Origin: Vanrija pseudolonga | Lineage: Eukaryota > Basidiomycota > Tremellomycetes > Trichosporonales > Trichosporonaceae | Assembly: GCF_020906515.1 (NCBI RefSeq) | Contig: NC_085852.1 | Location: 3,286,001 to 3,350,000, forward strand | Direction: 5' to 3' | Length of the DNA: 64,000 bases | Shown: positions 1 through 10,738 of the stretch, in pieces | Layout: the number at the start of each line of letters is the position of its first letter | Numbering within the stretch: position 1 is the stretch's first letter | The notes under the pieces: model-generated | Told to the model about the DNA's origin: nothing | Seen by the model: the letters and a program-made list of their open reading frames with translations, nothing else | The model's database searches: none | Made by a program: the position numbers and the translations under genes

Positions 1-1100
1 ATTGCCCTCGCTGAATCCGGCTCAAGGCCGACCACGTTCGAGATCAACCTCAGGGACATCCACTGGAGCATTCAAGACTCGACGTTTTTCATCCCCCGCA
101 ACGTTCGCCCCAAGCTCCTTCCCGTTCTAGACAATCTCCGCTCGCTCCTCCTAGCGGTGACTCTGGTCGACACGGACCTCCAGCCTGTCGGCTTCCGCGC
201 TCCCCACCTTAAAGAGTTCATCAAACTCTGCCCCAACATCGACCACCTCCGCCTCAACTTTGGCTTCAGCCCCGGTAGTGCAGACGTGCTCGTTTGGCTT
301 GCTGACAATGATGGCGCATCCGCGTTGGTGACAGCGTCGCCGTCACCAACGGTGTCGCCTGCCGGCAGCCCCAACACCAATACCAACGGCGCGGACGCTG
401 TGGATGGTGACCCGATGACTGCCCTCACGCTTCCATCTCCGTCGCCGCCTGCCCTAGCAAACCTCCGTAGCCTCGACCTTGGCTTTGTCGACACTGACAT
501 CCCCACCTTCGAGGCCATCCTGATGCGCTTCCCCGATCTGGAAAACCTCGGTCTCTTCCGCGTGTGCCTCCACGACGAAGCGGACACGACGGTTGTGATC
601 AAGGACGGCCTCAGGCAGGGTACAAACATATGGGTCAACCTGTTTGAGGATCTCGCCGACAAGCCTACCAACATTACGCGTCTCAGTGTCGGCATGGTGA
701 CGCAGACAACGGCTGGTGTCCCCGGCCGAAACTGGGTCGGCCACTCTCGCTACTCTGATCCCAACGACCTCCTCTCGTCCAAGGTTTACTTCACAAACAA
801 GTTCCGCAAAACATCGAACGTCTGGGCTACTGCCGCCCAATGCATGAAGGTAAAGTGGCCACAGTATGTTATACCAACCTCCTCCCATGGATCGGACACT
901 GATGGTGAGTTCCCCCGCGATAGTTATGTCGGTCAGGCGCTCGACGCCCAAACGTAACAAGACGCTGAGCCAAGTTAGGCGACGACGACGAGGACGACGA
1001 GGACGACGAGGATGAAGCAGAAGACGAGAACGCTGGAGACGATGACGACAATGAGGATGACAACAACGGCGACAATGACCCGCCCAACGACGACGAATAG
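1..1100 (+). CDS. Leucine-rich, F-box-type protein with acidic tail (5' partial)
   Basis: Exons <1..904 and 979..1100. The frame is open from base 1, so the start lies outside the window. The visible ~340 residues have spaced leucines of LRR type (LRSLDLGF, LENLGLF, HLRLNFGF), as in the repeat half of fungal F-box/LRR proteins; the N-terminal F-box itself cannot be seen. A Ser/Pro/Thr-rich loop interrupts the repeats. A GT-AG intron (905-978) splices cleanly into a last exon coding an almost purely Asp/Glu/Asn tail ending at TAG 1098-1100. If it is an F-box protein it would recruit substrates to an SCF ubiquitin ligase, which would fit beside a BTB array (CUL3-type adaptors), but that is inference. 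LRR call moderate, F-box call weak. Confidence 0.55.
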
Positions 1101-1239
1101 TGTTTGTTTTCTGTGCATGTATATAACGGTTGACCATGTCGTGTGTGGGCTTACTGGCTTTCTGCTACCTGACGCATATATGGTTGTGGCAATGGGTTGG
1201 GATAACTACGAGTCCGCGGTGAGACTCTGGAGCAACCGA

Positions 1240-2205
1240 CTAATGAGCCTCACTGCGGACGGTGACGCGATCAGAATTGACCAACTCGTGCAATTTCCAC
1301 TCACGATCCGAAGAACTGGGTCAGGCGGGAGACCTCGAAAGCGCTGAAAAAGTCGCGCTCGTGCAGAGCCTGGGCAACAGTTTCCCTGTCGAGCATCTGG
1401 GCTCGGCTCAATAACTTTCGGAGTTCCTCGATCCTCTCTCCGAATCGGTGGTGAGTGCACGGATTGTGGTACCACTGCTGTACGCCGCAGGATGTACAGT
1501 GCCTGGCGCTGTTCAGGTGATTGAGGAGGAACTCGTTGAAACGACGATACCACTCGACTTGAAATCGGATGAGGCGCATGTGCCAATCCGGAGCAGCATA
1601 TTTGTCGAGCATTCTCTTGCCCCAAGGCGTCAACACGGCCTCGTCGTCGAGATTGAGCATGACTGTGGCCTTCATAGCGACGTCGGTAAATGGTGACGCG
1701 GTGCACGCCTCGAGCACAAGGCGGTTGAGGGCGTCACCATTATCCTGGTGTGGGCAGCGCATGACGAGGATATCATGAGCAACGCCCAAGTCGTACGCGC
1801 TCACGACACATTGATGAGACCTTCATGCGTAGCTACTTCGGGCCAGTTAAAGGGGGCTGAAGTACGGGGGTTAAACTGGCTTTTGATGAGGTGCAGCGCC
1901 AGTGCAAGTGCGTGTGACGTTGCGTGTGGGAGGGGGATCACATCTCGGCCGGATGCTGGCGTGGGCAAGGAGACAAGGTCGGCGAAAAATGTCGACGTAG
2001 AGGCGAGTATGTGAAGGCTGAAGTAGAAGTACACGCCGTCCGAGGACTCAATGATAGCCAGCGTCGGGGCCGCAGTGGCAAAGTCGGCGTGGAAGACGCG
2101 GTTGTCGACGGTGATTGTCGGGACTGGGCTCATCAGTTGGGACAAATGCTGCGGGGACATACCATCCTCGGAGGGCTGGTCATTAGTCGACTCGGTGGCG
2201 GACAT
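1240..2205 (-). CDS. BTB/POZ-like protein 1 (frame break mid-gene)
   Basis: ATG at 2205 (MSATESTND). The first open frame runs to ~1801 and covers the BTB-like half: FHADF, ESSDGVYFYFSLHIL, STFFADLVSLP, the proline-rich turn and the WP linker to LINV. The alignment then continues in another frame with AYDLGVAHDILVMR, matching AYDLPLVADTFLARS of BTB-9. About two extra bases (or one missing base) near 1795-1801 separate the frames. The second half has a Cys/His cluster (HCTSCG, then C-THH). The C-terminus uses the family's phase-2 intron (1253-1304), giving a last exon 1240-1252 (SEAH). This could be a young pseudogene or a sequence error; both halves otherwise look intact. CUL3-adaptor or other scaffold roles are family-level guesses. 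Confidence 0.6.
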
Positions 2206-2487
2206 GATAGGATTGGTGGTGATGAGAGTGAGGCGCACTGCGGTGGGTATATGTAGTTGCTCGTGATGAGGTGACACCTCGACATCTGGGGGGGGGGTGG
2301 AACGCTGACAGCTCCCTCAGAACCCGTGACAGCGGGGCGGGGCGTGTGAAGCGTCCGACGCAGGCAGAATAGACGTCATGACACGGAGGCCAGTCAGGCT
2401 GACAGGCGATGATGAAAACGGACTAGAATGCATGTCAAAGTACTTGGGTTGGGCCTTTGTAGGACCATGAGATTGAGTCAAGGGCGC

Positions 2488-3378
2488 TCACAGGTCACAA
2501 AGCCACTTCTGGAGCGGCCAATGGATCTCAAAAAGCTTGAGCTTGATCTCGGGCACCACTCCAAGTGATTCCTGCCACTCCAGAAGGGCGCCCAAGTTGC
2601 GCACGTCATCCTTGTCCGCCCAAGCTCGGAATGACGTCTTGTCGCCTGCCAGGAGCTTGATGAGCGTCTTGGTGGTCGTGATCCGCTGTACTCGGGACAG
2701 GTCGAATGCGCCGGCCTGGACTCGCTGCAGGAGCCTGGCTACGGCCACGGTGCTCCTGTTGAGCAGGTGCTCCCACTCGGACTCGATCTGATACAGCGAT
2801 GCCATGACGTGGGGGTAGAGTTCGAAATAGGGCTGCGCCCAGGCGACCGTGTGAATCTGGTCATCCACCCTGGCGGGGAGGAATGCGCGCGCGGGGGGGC
2901 CGAGCTCCTCGCAGTTGCTTGCGGCGGCGAGGATGAGCCACTCGAGCTTGTGTGCTTGGAGTTCTCGCTTTGACACCATGCCGACGATCTCCCGGCCGAG
3001 GCGTTGGAGGGAGTACACCGGCATCATGTCGAGGAACTGGATGAGGACGACACCTTGCGGGCACATGCTGATGGGTGCGGGCGGAACGCCTGGCAGCGAG
3101 TCCTCCAAGATGCTGATGGCCCAAAAGATGAGGTCCAGGCCATGGTGCCCAGCCTTGTCGAGAATGATTGGTTGATCCGCGGTACCGCGTGGCAGCGTGC
3201 GGTTCTTGACTGCGTCCGCGAACCACGGCGACCACCTGGTGAGGGCATCGAGACTATAATGGAAGTGAATGTCGCTGCTCGACTTGAAGAGGGGTAGGCT
3301 CGAGGGACACGAGTACTCGGCGTGGTACCTGATGCCGTTTATCGTCGTGGTTGGACAGCTGTTGGCGAGGTTGGACAT
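2488..3378 (-). CDS. BTB/POZ-like protein 2
   Basis: Intact 296-residue frame from ATG 3378. The N-terminal half follows the family pattern: TTTINGIRYHAEY, a strand ending in FKSSSDIHFHYSLDAL, then SPWFADAV and a polar loop before a hydrophobic helix. The WP linker is replaced by a Pro-rich stretch, and this is the most diverged member on the minus strand. The C-terminal half is helical with no CxxC cluster. The stop overlaps a GTGAGC donor (CT|G phase, as in paralogues), so a short alternative last exon towards ~2410 is possible but its acceptor is unclear. Function unknown. BTB assignment rests on similarity to the neighbours rather than on strong motifs of its own. Confidence 0.7.
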   Translation of the reverse strand: MSNLANSCPTTTINGIRYHAEYSCPSSLPLFKSSSDIHFHYSLDALTRWSPWFADAVKNRTLPRGTADQPIILDKAGHHGLDLIFWAISILEDSLPGVPPAPISMCPQGVVLIQFLDMMPVYSLQRLGREIVGMVSKRELQAHKLEWLILAAASNCEELGPPARAFLPARVDDQIHTVAWAQPYFELYPHVMASLYQIESEWEHLLNRSTVAVARLLQRVQAGAFDLSRVQRITTTKTLIKLLAGDKTSFRAWADKDDVRNLGALLEWQESLGVVPEIKLKLFEIHWPLQKWLCDL

Positions 3379-4021
3379 GCTGTGTGAGTCCGCGAGCGGG
3401 AGTGGGAGTGGTGCTGATGATTACTTGGTGAGTTGGAGAGAAAGAGTCTTGAATCTCAGTTATGTATGAAAAATGAAGACACAGAGACGCACTGATGGGG
3501 ATCAAAACAGAGGAGCGGCCAGTGATGGGGGTAGGTGATGAACAGTGCCAAACACCTCCACCGAGTGGCGCCATCAAATGCCACATTGGTGAAAAACACG
3601 GCAGGATGTCCATCACTCGTGCTGGGCTTGTTTTGGTAGCACCGGCGGCAGCGACAGTCAGTCGGCACTGTACATGTTACGTGATGGAGTCAGATAGAGC
3701 CGAGCACTGCTAAGGCGGCGGCTGGTTTTGAGATCATGCATACGCGGAGACGGAGAATGGCCTATGAAGTTGAATTCAGAGGACCGGGAATAAAAGAAAA
3801 AGGAGTCAAAAAGAAAACAATACAGTGCAGGCCTGTGAACTGTCAGTCATGTTTGGTCCCAGGCCCACTGGGGAACTCACGGATTGACACGATGATTTGG
3901 GAGACGGTGTGGAGCAGTTGAGGCTCTGCCACATGCAGTAGCAATTCGTGCCTGTTGAGAAGTCAGCAGATTCAATGAGCAGCAAAGCAGTTGGTATTTT
4001 CACTTACAGTCCTTAGAGCGT
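3379..4021. other. Intergenic, BTB-2 / BTB-3
   Basis: Upstream of BTB-2 and downstream of BTB-3. On the minus strand two good introns lie beyond the BTB-3 stop, roughly 3950-4004 (GTAAGT...CAACAG) and 3843-3892 (GTGAGT...TTCACAG). The BTB-3 transcript therefore has either a spliced 3' UTR or extra C-terminal exons. Nothing else recognised. Confidence 0.5.
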
Positions 4022-4924
4022 CTACATGTGAGAGGTGAGAAGCTTCAGATTCGCAGTCAAGTTGTCGGAGAGCACGGGGCTCAGGTTGAGCGGCTTGACA
4101 AAAGCATCAATGTTGCCAAGGAGCCATGGGTCCTCAGACTCGAGGTATGCCCAGACCTTCTCAGTGACACCGTTGGCGCGGGCCTCCGACACGGCAAACT
4201 GGTCCGGTCCCTCGTAGTACTGGTTGCAGGCGTCGCAGTCGAGGTCGCCGCACTCCTCAGGGTCGTGCTCAAGCTGAAAGTCGGTCTCGAGGGAGAACTG
4301 GAACTCGCCGAGCATCTGCTGCCAGGCGTGGTGAGAGGCCCAGAACTCGTCGAGGCAGTCAAGCAGCACGTCCACGCCCGACATCATCTTGACAATCCAC
4401 GGGGGACGGCTGCTGAGGAGCTTCAGGGGCATGTTGGTGGCGTTGAGACCGTAGCCGCGCATAGCACAGAGCGCCTCCGTGGCACCGGTGTATTGCCCGG
4501 CGACCTTGGCAAAAATGAACCACTTCATGGGCGGGGGGCGGTTCCAGGGGGACGAGAGGTCGATGCGGTTCAGAAGGGCGGTATAAATGCCCTTGAACTG
4601 AAACATGTTGATGGTGGTGATAAGGGACTCCAACGTCTCATCCTCGGGCCACTGGAGGTCCTTGGCGGGCTCGTCATCCGAGTTGCGGTCGGTGATGAGG
4701 ATGAAGAGGAGGCGGAGCGCCTCGGGGGTAGAATTCGTCATTGGGATGATGTCGTAAGTGGCCTCGGCCTGGGCGGCCTCAAACATCTCCTTGAACCTGG
4801 GGGACACGAAAGACAACGCGTGCAGGCTGAAGCGGAAGAGGGTGCCATCGCTCGCGGAGAAGTAAGCGAGGCCGCCACCCTGTGTGAAGTCGTTCTCAGG
4901 CGCTACAACAATCTGGATGGCCAT
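4022..4924 (-). CDS. BTB/POZ-like protein 3
   Basis: 300 residues from ATG 4924 (context ccacc-ATGG). BTB-like half at residues ~10-120: FSASDGTLFRFSLHAL, SPRFKEMF, PEALRLLFILI, then WPEDETLESLITTINMF. The second half is helical with WASHHAWQQMLGEF followed by a compact C-x4-C-x2-C (C225, C230, C233), the same spacing as BTB-4, its closest relative in the window. A 5' UTR intron (4973-5014, GTAAGT...CTGCAG) precedes the start. The frame ends TCT-CAC-ATG-TAG; further introns lie downstream, so the extreme C-terminus may be longer. The protein has no signal peptide or membrane segment and is probably soluble. Role unknown. Confidence 0.75.
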   Translation of the reverse strand: MAIQIVVAPENDFTQGGGLAYFSASDGTLFRFSLHALSFVSPRFKEMFEAAQAEATYDIIPMTNSTPEALRLLFILITDRNSDDEPAKDLQWPEDETLESLITTINMFQFKGIYTALLNRIDLSSPWNRPPPMKWFIFAKVAGQYTGATEALCAMRGYGLNATNMPLKLLSSRPPWIVKMMSGVDVLLDCLDEFWASHHAWQQMLGEFQFSLETDFQLEHDPEECGDLDCDACNQYYEGPDQFAVSEARANGVTEKVWAYLESEDPWLLGNIDAFVKPLNLSPVLSDNLTANLKLLTSHM

Positions 4925-5815
4925 GGTGGGCGATGAGGAATAGTTGAAGTTGGGACAAGGTTGAAGTGAGGACTGCAGGAGGGGGTCAGTTCTGTTGGCA
5001 AAGTCCTCACTTACGAGGTAGAGATGGTGATTCGGAAAGGTTTGAGAGACAGAAAGAGGATGGGAGGCAGGAAATCTATAGGATGAGAGGGGGACCTAGA
5101 GATGAGGCCGGCGACGGCACGCAGGACGCCGACGAGGTGCTAGTTTGTTGAGCACAACAACAGCACAGGCCTTGTTTTGAAGTGATGGGTGATGGGCAGC
5201 GAGGCGTCGCAACAATGGTGGGGGGCGGAGATGGGTACGAGGACACCATTGTGGGGGTAAACAATTAGCCACGAGTGATGGGTGGCAAACAAGAGGCCGA
5301 AGGTGATGAGCAGTTCAACTTGGGGACCAACCATTGCTCGCCATTGATTGGTGCCAAACAAAGGACATGACGGTGATGAGTGGTGTAAGCTAAGCAGCTG
5401 TTTTGATGGATGCCTCGAGGGCTCGCTTTGGGCTCCATTCTCCCGCCGCCTCGTCACCAAGATGAGGACACGCCAGGACTGGGCCTTTACTATGAAGGGT
5501 AAAGGGTTGCCTTGCTCCTACGCTCCCCAGCAGCTATGTCTTCCAAAATGAATGCTATATTGCGATCTGACACTGCAGTGAAAGAAAGGAGCCACATTCA
5601 CCCCAGTGTTCCGGCTAAAATGGCACCAGCCGACCAGCCGACCAGCCACAAGTGGAATCCATGCACCCAGACAATCATGTTGGCCGATTGGCGTTTGACG
5701 AAAACTTAAACGATGCATATGCATATGACTACCCAGTAGTCATGTCATTTCAGAGGCAGGGATCAGAATGGACGGAGTCGAAATCAAGCACTTGTGCTGG
5801 CGGCAGGAGCGGGGC
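4925..5815. other. Intergenic, BTB-3 promoter side
   Basis: Contains the BTB-3 5' UTR intron (4973-5014 on the minus strand) and its presumed promoter. No gene or RNA recognised in the rest. Confidence 0.5.
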
Positions 5816-6830
5816 TCACAGAGCCTGCCAGGGCTGTCCAGGGCGAATCTGGTACGTGTGCAAATGGTTGCAGTACCTGGCCAGATGGTGAGCACTTGCT
5901 ACTGGCGGTCAACTCAGGCACTTACGGCTCCGCGTTGGGGCGCATAATCACAGTGAGGCGCCTGAGGTGCAAGGTGAGCTTCTTAGCAAGGGGGCGGCTG
6001 AGGTAGCTCCTGAGGCCCCAAGCCTCGATCAGCTCCTTCTTCCACGGCTCCTCATAGTTGTCAATGAAGAGACGGACTTGGGAGACCAGTCCGAGGCGAC
6101 GGGCCTCGAAGTTCACCTCGCGGTCGGCCTCGGGGTCGCAGTTGTCGCAGCTCTCCTCATCGCAGAGAGCAGGGTGGTGGCTGTCGGCAAAGTCGAACTT
6201 GAGGTGCTTCTCAAACTCGGCGAGACACCACTGGAAGAACTCGTGGTGCTCCTTGAAGTCGGCGAGCCACTTGGGGTGGTCCTTGTCCATCTTGTGGGCA
6301 AGCCACTCGGCACGGCCGTCGAGCAGGGTGTTGGGATAGTTTGCCTTGTTGAGGCTGTACTTGCACGTCGCATCGAGGGGGGCACTCGTGTCACCTCCGA
6401 TCATGCTGGCGACAGCGAACCACTCGAGCTTATTGGCGGGGCGCCAGGCGGCGTCGAAGTTCGTGCGCTCGATGAGCAGCTCGCCGAGCTTGTAGAGCTG
6501 GTGGACCTCCATGAGGTTCACGATCGACTCAACGACCTTGGTGTTGGGCCACGGGAACTTGTCGGTGGGCTTGGGGGTGACGAAGTGGTCGTTGAGCATC
6601 CCAAACGCGAGGCGCAGGCCGTCGGCACATGCGAAGCTGAAGTCGAGAGGTGCGGCGCCAGGGCCGCCAGGCGCAGTCGCCACCTTGAAAGCCTGGAGCT
6701 TGGGCGAGAACTGCGCCAGACGGTCGAGGCTGAAGCGGAAGACGGTACCGTCGGCTGCCTGAACGATTAGGAGCTGGCCACCACCCTCGGGGAAGTCGTT
6801 CTCAGGCTCGAAGTGAAGGTCGTTGCCCAT
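5816..6830 (-). CDS. BTB/POZ-like protein 4
   Basis: Exon 1 6830-5926 and exon 2 5876-5816, with an intron of 49 nt (GTAAGT...GGCCAG) in phase 2 (CC|G), giving 321 residues. Without splicing the frame stops one codon after the donor. BTB-like half: VQAADGTVFRFSLDRL, FSPKLQAF, then WPNTKVVESIVNLMEVHQL. The second half has KEHHEFFQWCLAEFEKHL followed by C223-x4-C228-x2-C231, as in BTB-3. A 35-nt 5' UTR intron (6856-6890) parallels the BTB-3 UTR intron, which supports descent of both by tandem duplication. Likely soluble; possibly a metal-binding adaptor, which is inference. Confidence 0.75.
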
Positions 6831-7515
6831 GGTGGATGGTGGGTTGGGAGGTGGGCTGAGGCGTTAGACTGTTTGTGGTTTGGCACTTACTGGATGGGTT
6901 GGAGGTGTGAGGAAGTGAGGTGGAATGAAGAATGAAAGTCGACCGAAATGCTCTCTTGATATAGACCGAGAGAGGGGACACTGATGGACTTTCAGGCGGT
7001 TGCGCCAGGCGCTGCGGTGCGAACTTGCGCCGACAAACATGGGAACGTAATGCAGTGATGAACAGATGGCGTCGTCACAACGGACGTAGTGTGGGCATCA
7101 CACCGCCCCGCCGATTCACATCCCATCATTCCCAAATGACTTGGGGCTCTTTGTCAGTATGTCGGCTTGTCTGGAGAGTGGTGGACCCAGAGTGGCGGAT
7201 TAAAGAGGCAAAACAGACACAATGCAGGGCGGCAATGGCTGTGCCACAAATGCTTCTTTGTTCAGAGCCAGTGCCTTGTCCCGGCACAATGCGGTACCAC
7301 AACGCTGGAAACCGTGTAACATGACGAGGGTAGTTGTAAGCCAGGTCCTGGGATCCTGGTTCATTGCCGACTTGGAAACCTTTAGCTATGCATTTTGCAC
7401 CGCTGGCTGCAACGGGAGGGGACGATTTGTCGCTTCATACAACAAACTATAGAACACAACCATACAACAAACCATACAATACAAGTAACGATACAAGGGA
7501 GTCTAGCCACCCCAA
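6831..7515. other. Intergenic, BTB-4 / BTB-5
   Basis: Holds the BTB-4 5' UTR intron (6856-6890) and promoter. No other feature recognised. Confidence 0.5.
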
Positions 7516-8650
7516 CTAGGTGTTTTTCCGCCTGGGGTTCTCCCACTCAGCAAAGCTCGGCACCGGGTACCCTTCGTCATCGACAGTGCTGCGCACCTTC
7601 CAGACCGACCTTTGGACCGTCAAGGGATCCAGGTAGTCGGGCCTAGGCGGTCAGTCAGCGGGGTGCAATGTTGTGTATGAAGCAGATTCACGGCTTGATG
7701 AACTGGGTGAGAGCGAGAAGCGGCTCCACCACGATGGGAAGGATGAGGGGGCCGAGGTTCGACGCTGTAGCCCACTGGCGTACCTGCAACTCGTCCCACG
7801 GCATCGTGTCCTTCTCGATGAAGTGCCACACCGCGGCAAAGAGACCATCCGGGCCCTGCTCAAGGAGGTGGTGTGTGTTTCCCGTGAGCTGGAGAGGGAC
7901 GTGCTCGGCGTGATCATGCTGGTGGCCCTCGGCTGGTGGGTCCGCACTGGGCTTGTACTGGCACAGTGGACACGCGGTCTGGGTGATCTGGTGCGTGAGG
8001 TCGCGCTGGAACGCCTCGAGCCTGGTGACCCATGTAGTGTGCGCCTTCTCCAGCTCCAGGAGTTCACGCGCGTAGGCGACCGGGATGTGGCCGCAGAGCC
8101 GCTCCGCCCAGGTCTCCCGAATGTCCTTGTATGCGTCCTTCTTGTTCAGTCCGTACTTGAGCATGGCGGAGATGGCATCGTCGTAAGGCTCTCCAGTGGT
8201 GACGCAGACCAGGAAGTATGCCATGGCGCGCCACCGTGCGCCGTTCCGGTCCGCGCGAGACAGGAGCATCCTACCGACCGTCGGCATCTTGAATTGCATG
8301 ATAAAGTACGCGATCTCTCCTGCCGTGTTGTCGTTGGGCCACAGGACTTGGTCGTTCCAGCGCCTGGAGTCGTTCAGGGGCGTCATGAGGCGGAATACGA
8401 GGCGGAGAGTGATGGACGCGACGTTGACCGGCAAGTGCGTCTTCAGGGACAGGAAGCTGTTCAGTACCCGCGGCGTCATATACTCGTTGAAGTGGGGAGA
8501 GTGCTGGGCCAGAAGAGCGAGGGAGAACTTGAAGAGCTCGCCGTCGTTGGATTTGAACAGGATGACGTTGGTGCCAGCCGGGAAGAAGTTGCCGGGCTTT
8601 ACAGGGTGTTGGTGAGTTGGGATGTAAGGGGGAGGGAGGTGAGGGCTCAT
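7516..8650 (-). CDS. BTB/POZ-like protein 5
   Basis: Exon 1 8650-7692 and exon 2 7642-7516; intron 7643-7691 (49 nt, phase 2, with CTGAC near the acceptor); 361 residues. ATG 8650 (MSPHLPPP) is preferred to an upstream in-frame ATG because the upstream part is low-complexity. The last exon codes a clear 42-residue tail, which is the best evidence that the C-terminal intron of this family is real. BTB-like half: LFKSNDGELFKFSLALL, SPHFNEYM, then WPNDNTAGEIAYFIMQFKMP. The second half carries C227-x2-C230 followed by a His-rich run (H243, H245, H247, H250), a plausible metal site. The body before the intron ends QFIKP, equivalent to FLKP and FLMP in BTB-8 and BTB-6. Confidence 0.78.
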
Positions 8651-9024
8651 TTTGGCGGTGTGTCGGGTGAGTGCTGTGTGGGACTGGCTTGGGCGAGAGT
8701 ATGTAGAGGACGTGCGTGGAGAGGAGTGCACTGGAGTGAGGTGGGGAGTTGTTAGAGAAGAGTCGGGTTGGAGAGAGACGACGTGTTATGAAGCGTTTCA
8801 GAGCGGAGGGGCGAAGACATGAGGCCACCACCACCTCGCACCTCGCCAGCAGACAAGGCGTCCTCGCCATTACCCCCTATGCACACAACGACGCGGACAC
8901 ACGCTTTTAATGGCGGGACAGTGCAGGCATACACACTGATGAGCGATGTGCGAGACGACAGACAAAACCAAAATAGCATCGCCCCCAACCGTGTACAGAC
9001 AATAGCCCTCCCACACCAATCGCC
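8651..9024. other. Intergenic, BTB-5 / BTB-6
   Basis: Presumed BTB-5 promoter and BTB-6 3' region. Nothing specific recognised. Confidence 0.4.
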
Positions 9025-10037
9025 TCATTGGCCCTCCATGTTCGCCCACACGCGTCCAGAGTTCCTCCTAGGGACAATCAGCACACCGTCACTCATCTCA
9101 AAGCCAGCACCCACGGCATAAGGAACGTCGTCAGCACGGGTACATGGTGCACCAGGAGACCGGTGAGCGCCTCGTCGCCGCCGAGCTCGCGTGCCCAGCG
9201 TTCGATGTGCTCGAGCTCCCACGGGGCGTCACGGCCGCGCAGGTACCTCCATACGTGGATCAGCACGTTGTCGATGACCGAGAGGCGGAAGGATGGGCGC
9301 ATCGCCTCCCCGACGTGGTGGAAGTGCGTGTAGCCCCCGAGGCTACAGTGCGGGTACACTGTCGGCGCGAAGCCGCACTGTGCGCAGTCGAGCTGGTACA
9401 CGTTGTACATGAAGTTCTTCTTGAAGAGCTTCAAGCACCCCTCCCATTGCCTGTGCGTCGCCGTGAGCTGGGCGAGCGCGTCGGGAAGCAACTTGTGGAA
9501 GCAGTCGATCACGTCGACGTTTGCACGTGCCAACAGGAGGTCGAGGCCATCGACGTCCAGGCCGTACCGAATCGTTGCGCGGATGGGATTGTGCAGGTCG
9601 TCCCCGAGTGCGGAAGCAATCAGGAGCCACTGGAGCGCGTTCTTGCGGCAGCTGGCCTCCGAGGAGCGAGCGAGGAGGGCGCGACCGACGACAGGGAGGT
9701 CGTAGAACTTGATGAGCTTGACCAGTCCGACGATGACACGAGCGTGGGGCCAGATCAGCTCGGCCGTGGAGCCTGCCTCAAGGTCCAGAAGGAGCTGGAA
9801 CGCGTAGTTGAGGGCGCCATAGTACACCTTGATGACCCACGCGACTGCCGTGGCGCCGGGGTCGGGCCGCGGCTTGGCGAAGTAGGTCGAAAGGCGGGCG
9901 AGGTGGGTTGCGTCAAAGGTGAACAGCACGCCGTCGCCAGAGACAAAGTGCGTAGGGGTGGGCGACTTGTCGTAGTCGTGCTGCGAGCTCACGGTGTGCT
10001 GGATCTGATTGAGCGTGGGGGTGTCGGACCTGTCCAT
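9025..10037 (-). CDS. BTB/POZ-like protein 6
   Basis: Exon 1 10037-9115 and exon 2 9067-9025; intron 9068-9114 (47 nt, GTGGGT...CCCTAG) in the conserved phase-2 position (ATG-CC|G); 321 residues. ATG 10037 (MDRSDTP) is chosen over an in-frame ATG at 10235 because the sequence between is Pro/Ser-rich UTR-like. BTB-like half: FVSGDGVLFTFDATHL, LSTYFAKP, then WPHARVIVGLVKLIKFYDLP. The second half has a Cys/His cluster: C218-x2-C221, H230-C231, H238, H240, H241. It is the last member of the minus-strand run. Confidence 0.75.
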
Positions 10038-10738
10038 TGTGGTATCTAGTGGGAGTGGGGTGGTGGGCAGTGCTAGTGGGTGAGAGCCAAGACAACAACG
10101 TGCTGGCTTGGAAGGGGGTGAGGTAGATATTGGAGACCAGGTGGGGTTCGTCTGGTGAGCGGGGTGAGGTGGGGGTGCGGGTGGTTGGTAGTTGGGTAGT
10201 CGAGGGATGGGAGGAAGAGCATGTGACGAGTGCACGCCTCACGACGACCCCTTCTTATGCTGCGCTGATGGAGGCTCCGTCAGAGTTGTAGCGGTGGTGA
10301 CCGACATGTGTGCGACGGATTGGGATGTCTGAGGGCAGATGTGGCATCGATTGGGATGGCAGATGGGATGACGGGCGGTGTCATGGATGGTGCCACACAC
10401 ACATCCCCAGCTGCGCCACACACACACTCCTTGGCCACTCCAGGTCGCTTGGCGCTTCCTGGATTACCGGGCTGTGCCATTCCAGGATTGCCGAGGTCCG
10501 TTCCTGTTGTCGACTGAGCGTGTGCAGGGGACTGCGGGAGTGTGTGCAGGCTTCCATCTTCCGCGGGACGACCGGCGAGATCGGTCTCGCGACAGGGGCC
10601 GAGTTGAGTCTCCGAAGGGAGCCGGCCCAGCCCCAGCACCGCTTCACCACACTCGGCCGATGCGAACCAATTCATACAAGGACGAACGCTACTACCCTAC
10701 TGCCTACAGTGTGCTTCTTCTCCACTTGGACCCGACAC
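10038..10738. other. Intergenic, BTB-6 / Fox2-like
   Basis: BTB-6 upstream region and 3' side of the SDR gene. Short CACACAC-rich stretches; no gene supported. Confidence 0.4.

Noticed and set aside
4028-4936. 302-codon plus-strand frame over BTB-3
   Set aside because: Exact antisense shadow of the BTB-3 coding region; repetitive Val/Glu/Gly/Leu composition.
7673-8755. 360-codon plus-strand frame over BTB-5
   Set aside because: Antisense shadow; the minus strand carries the conserved family pattern and intron.
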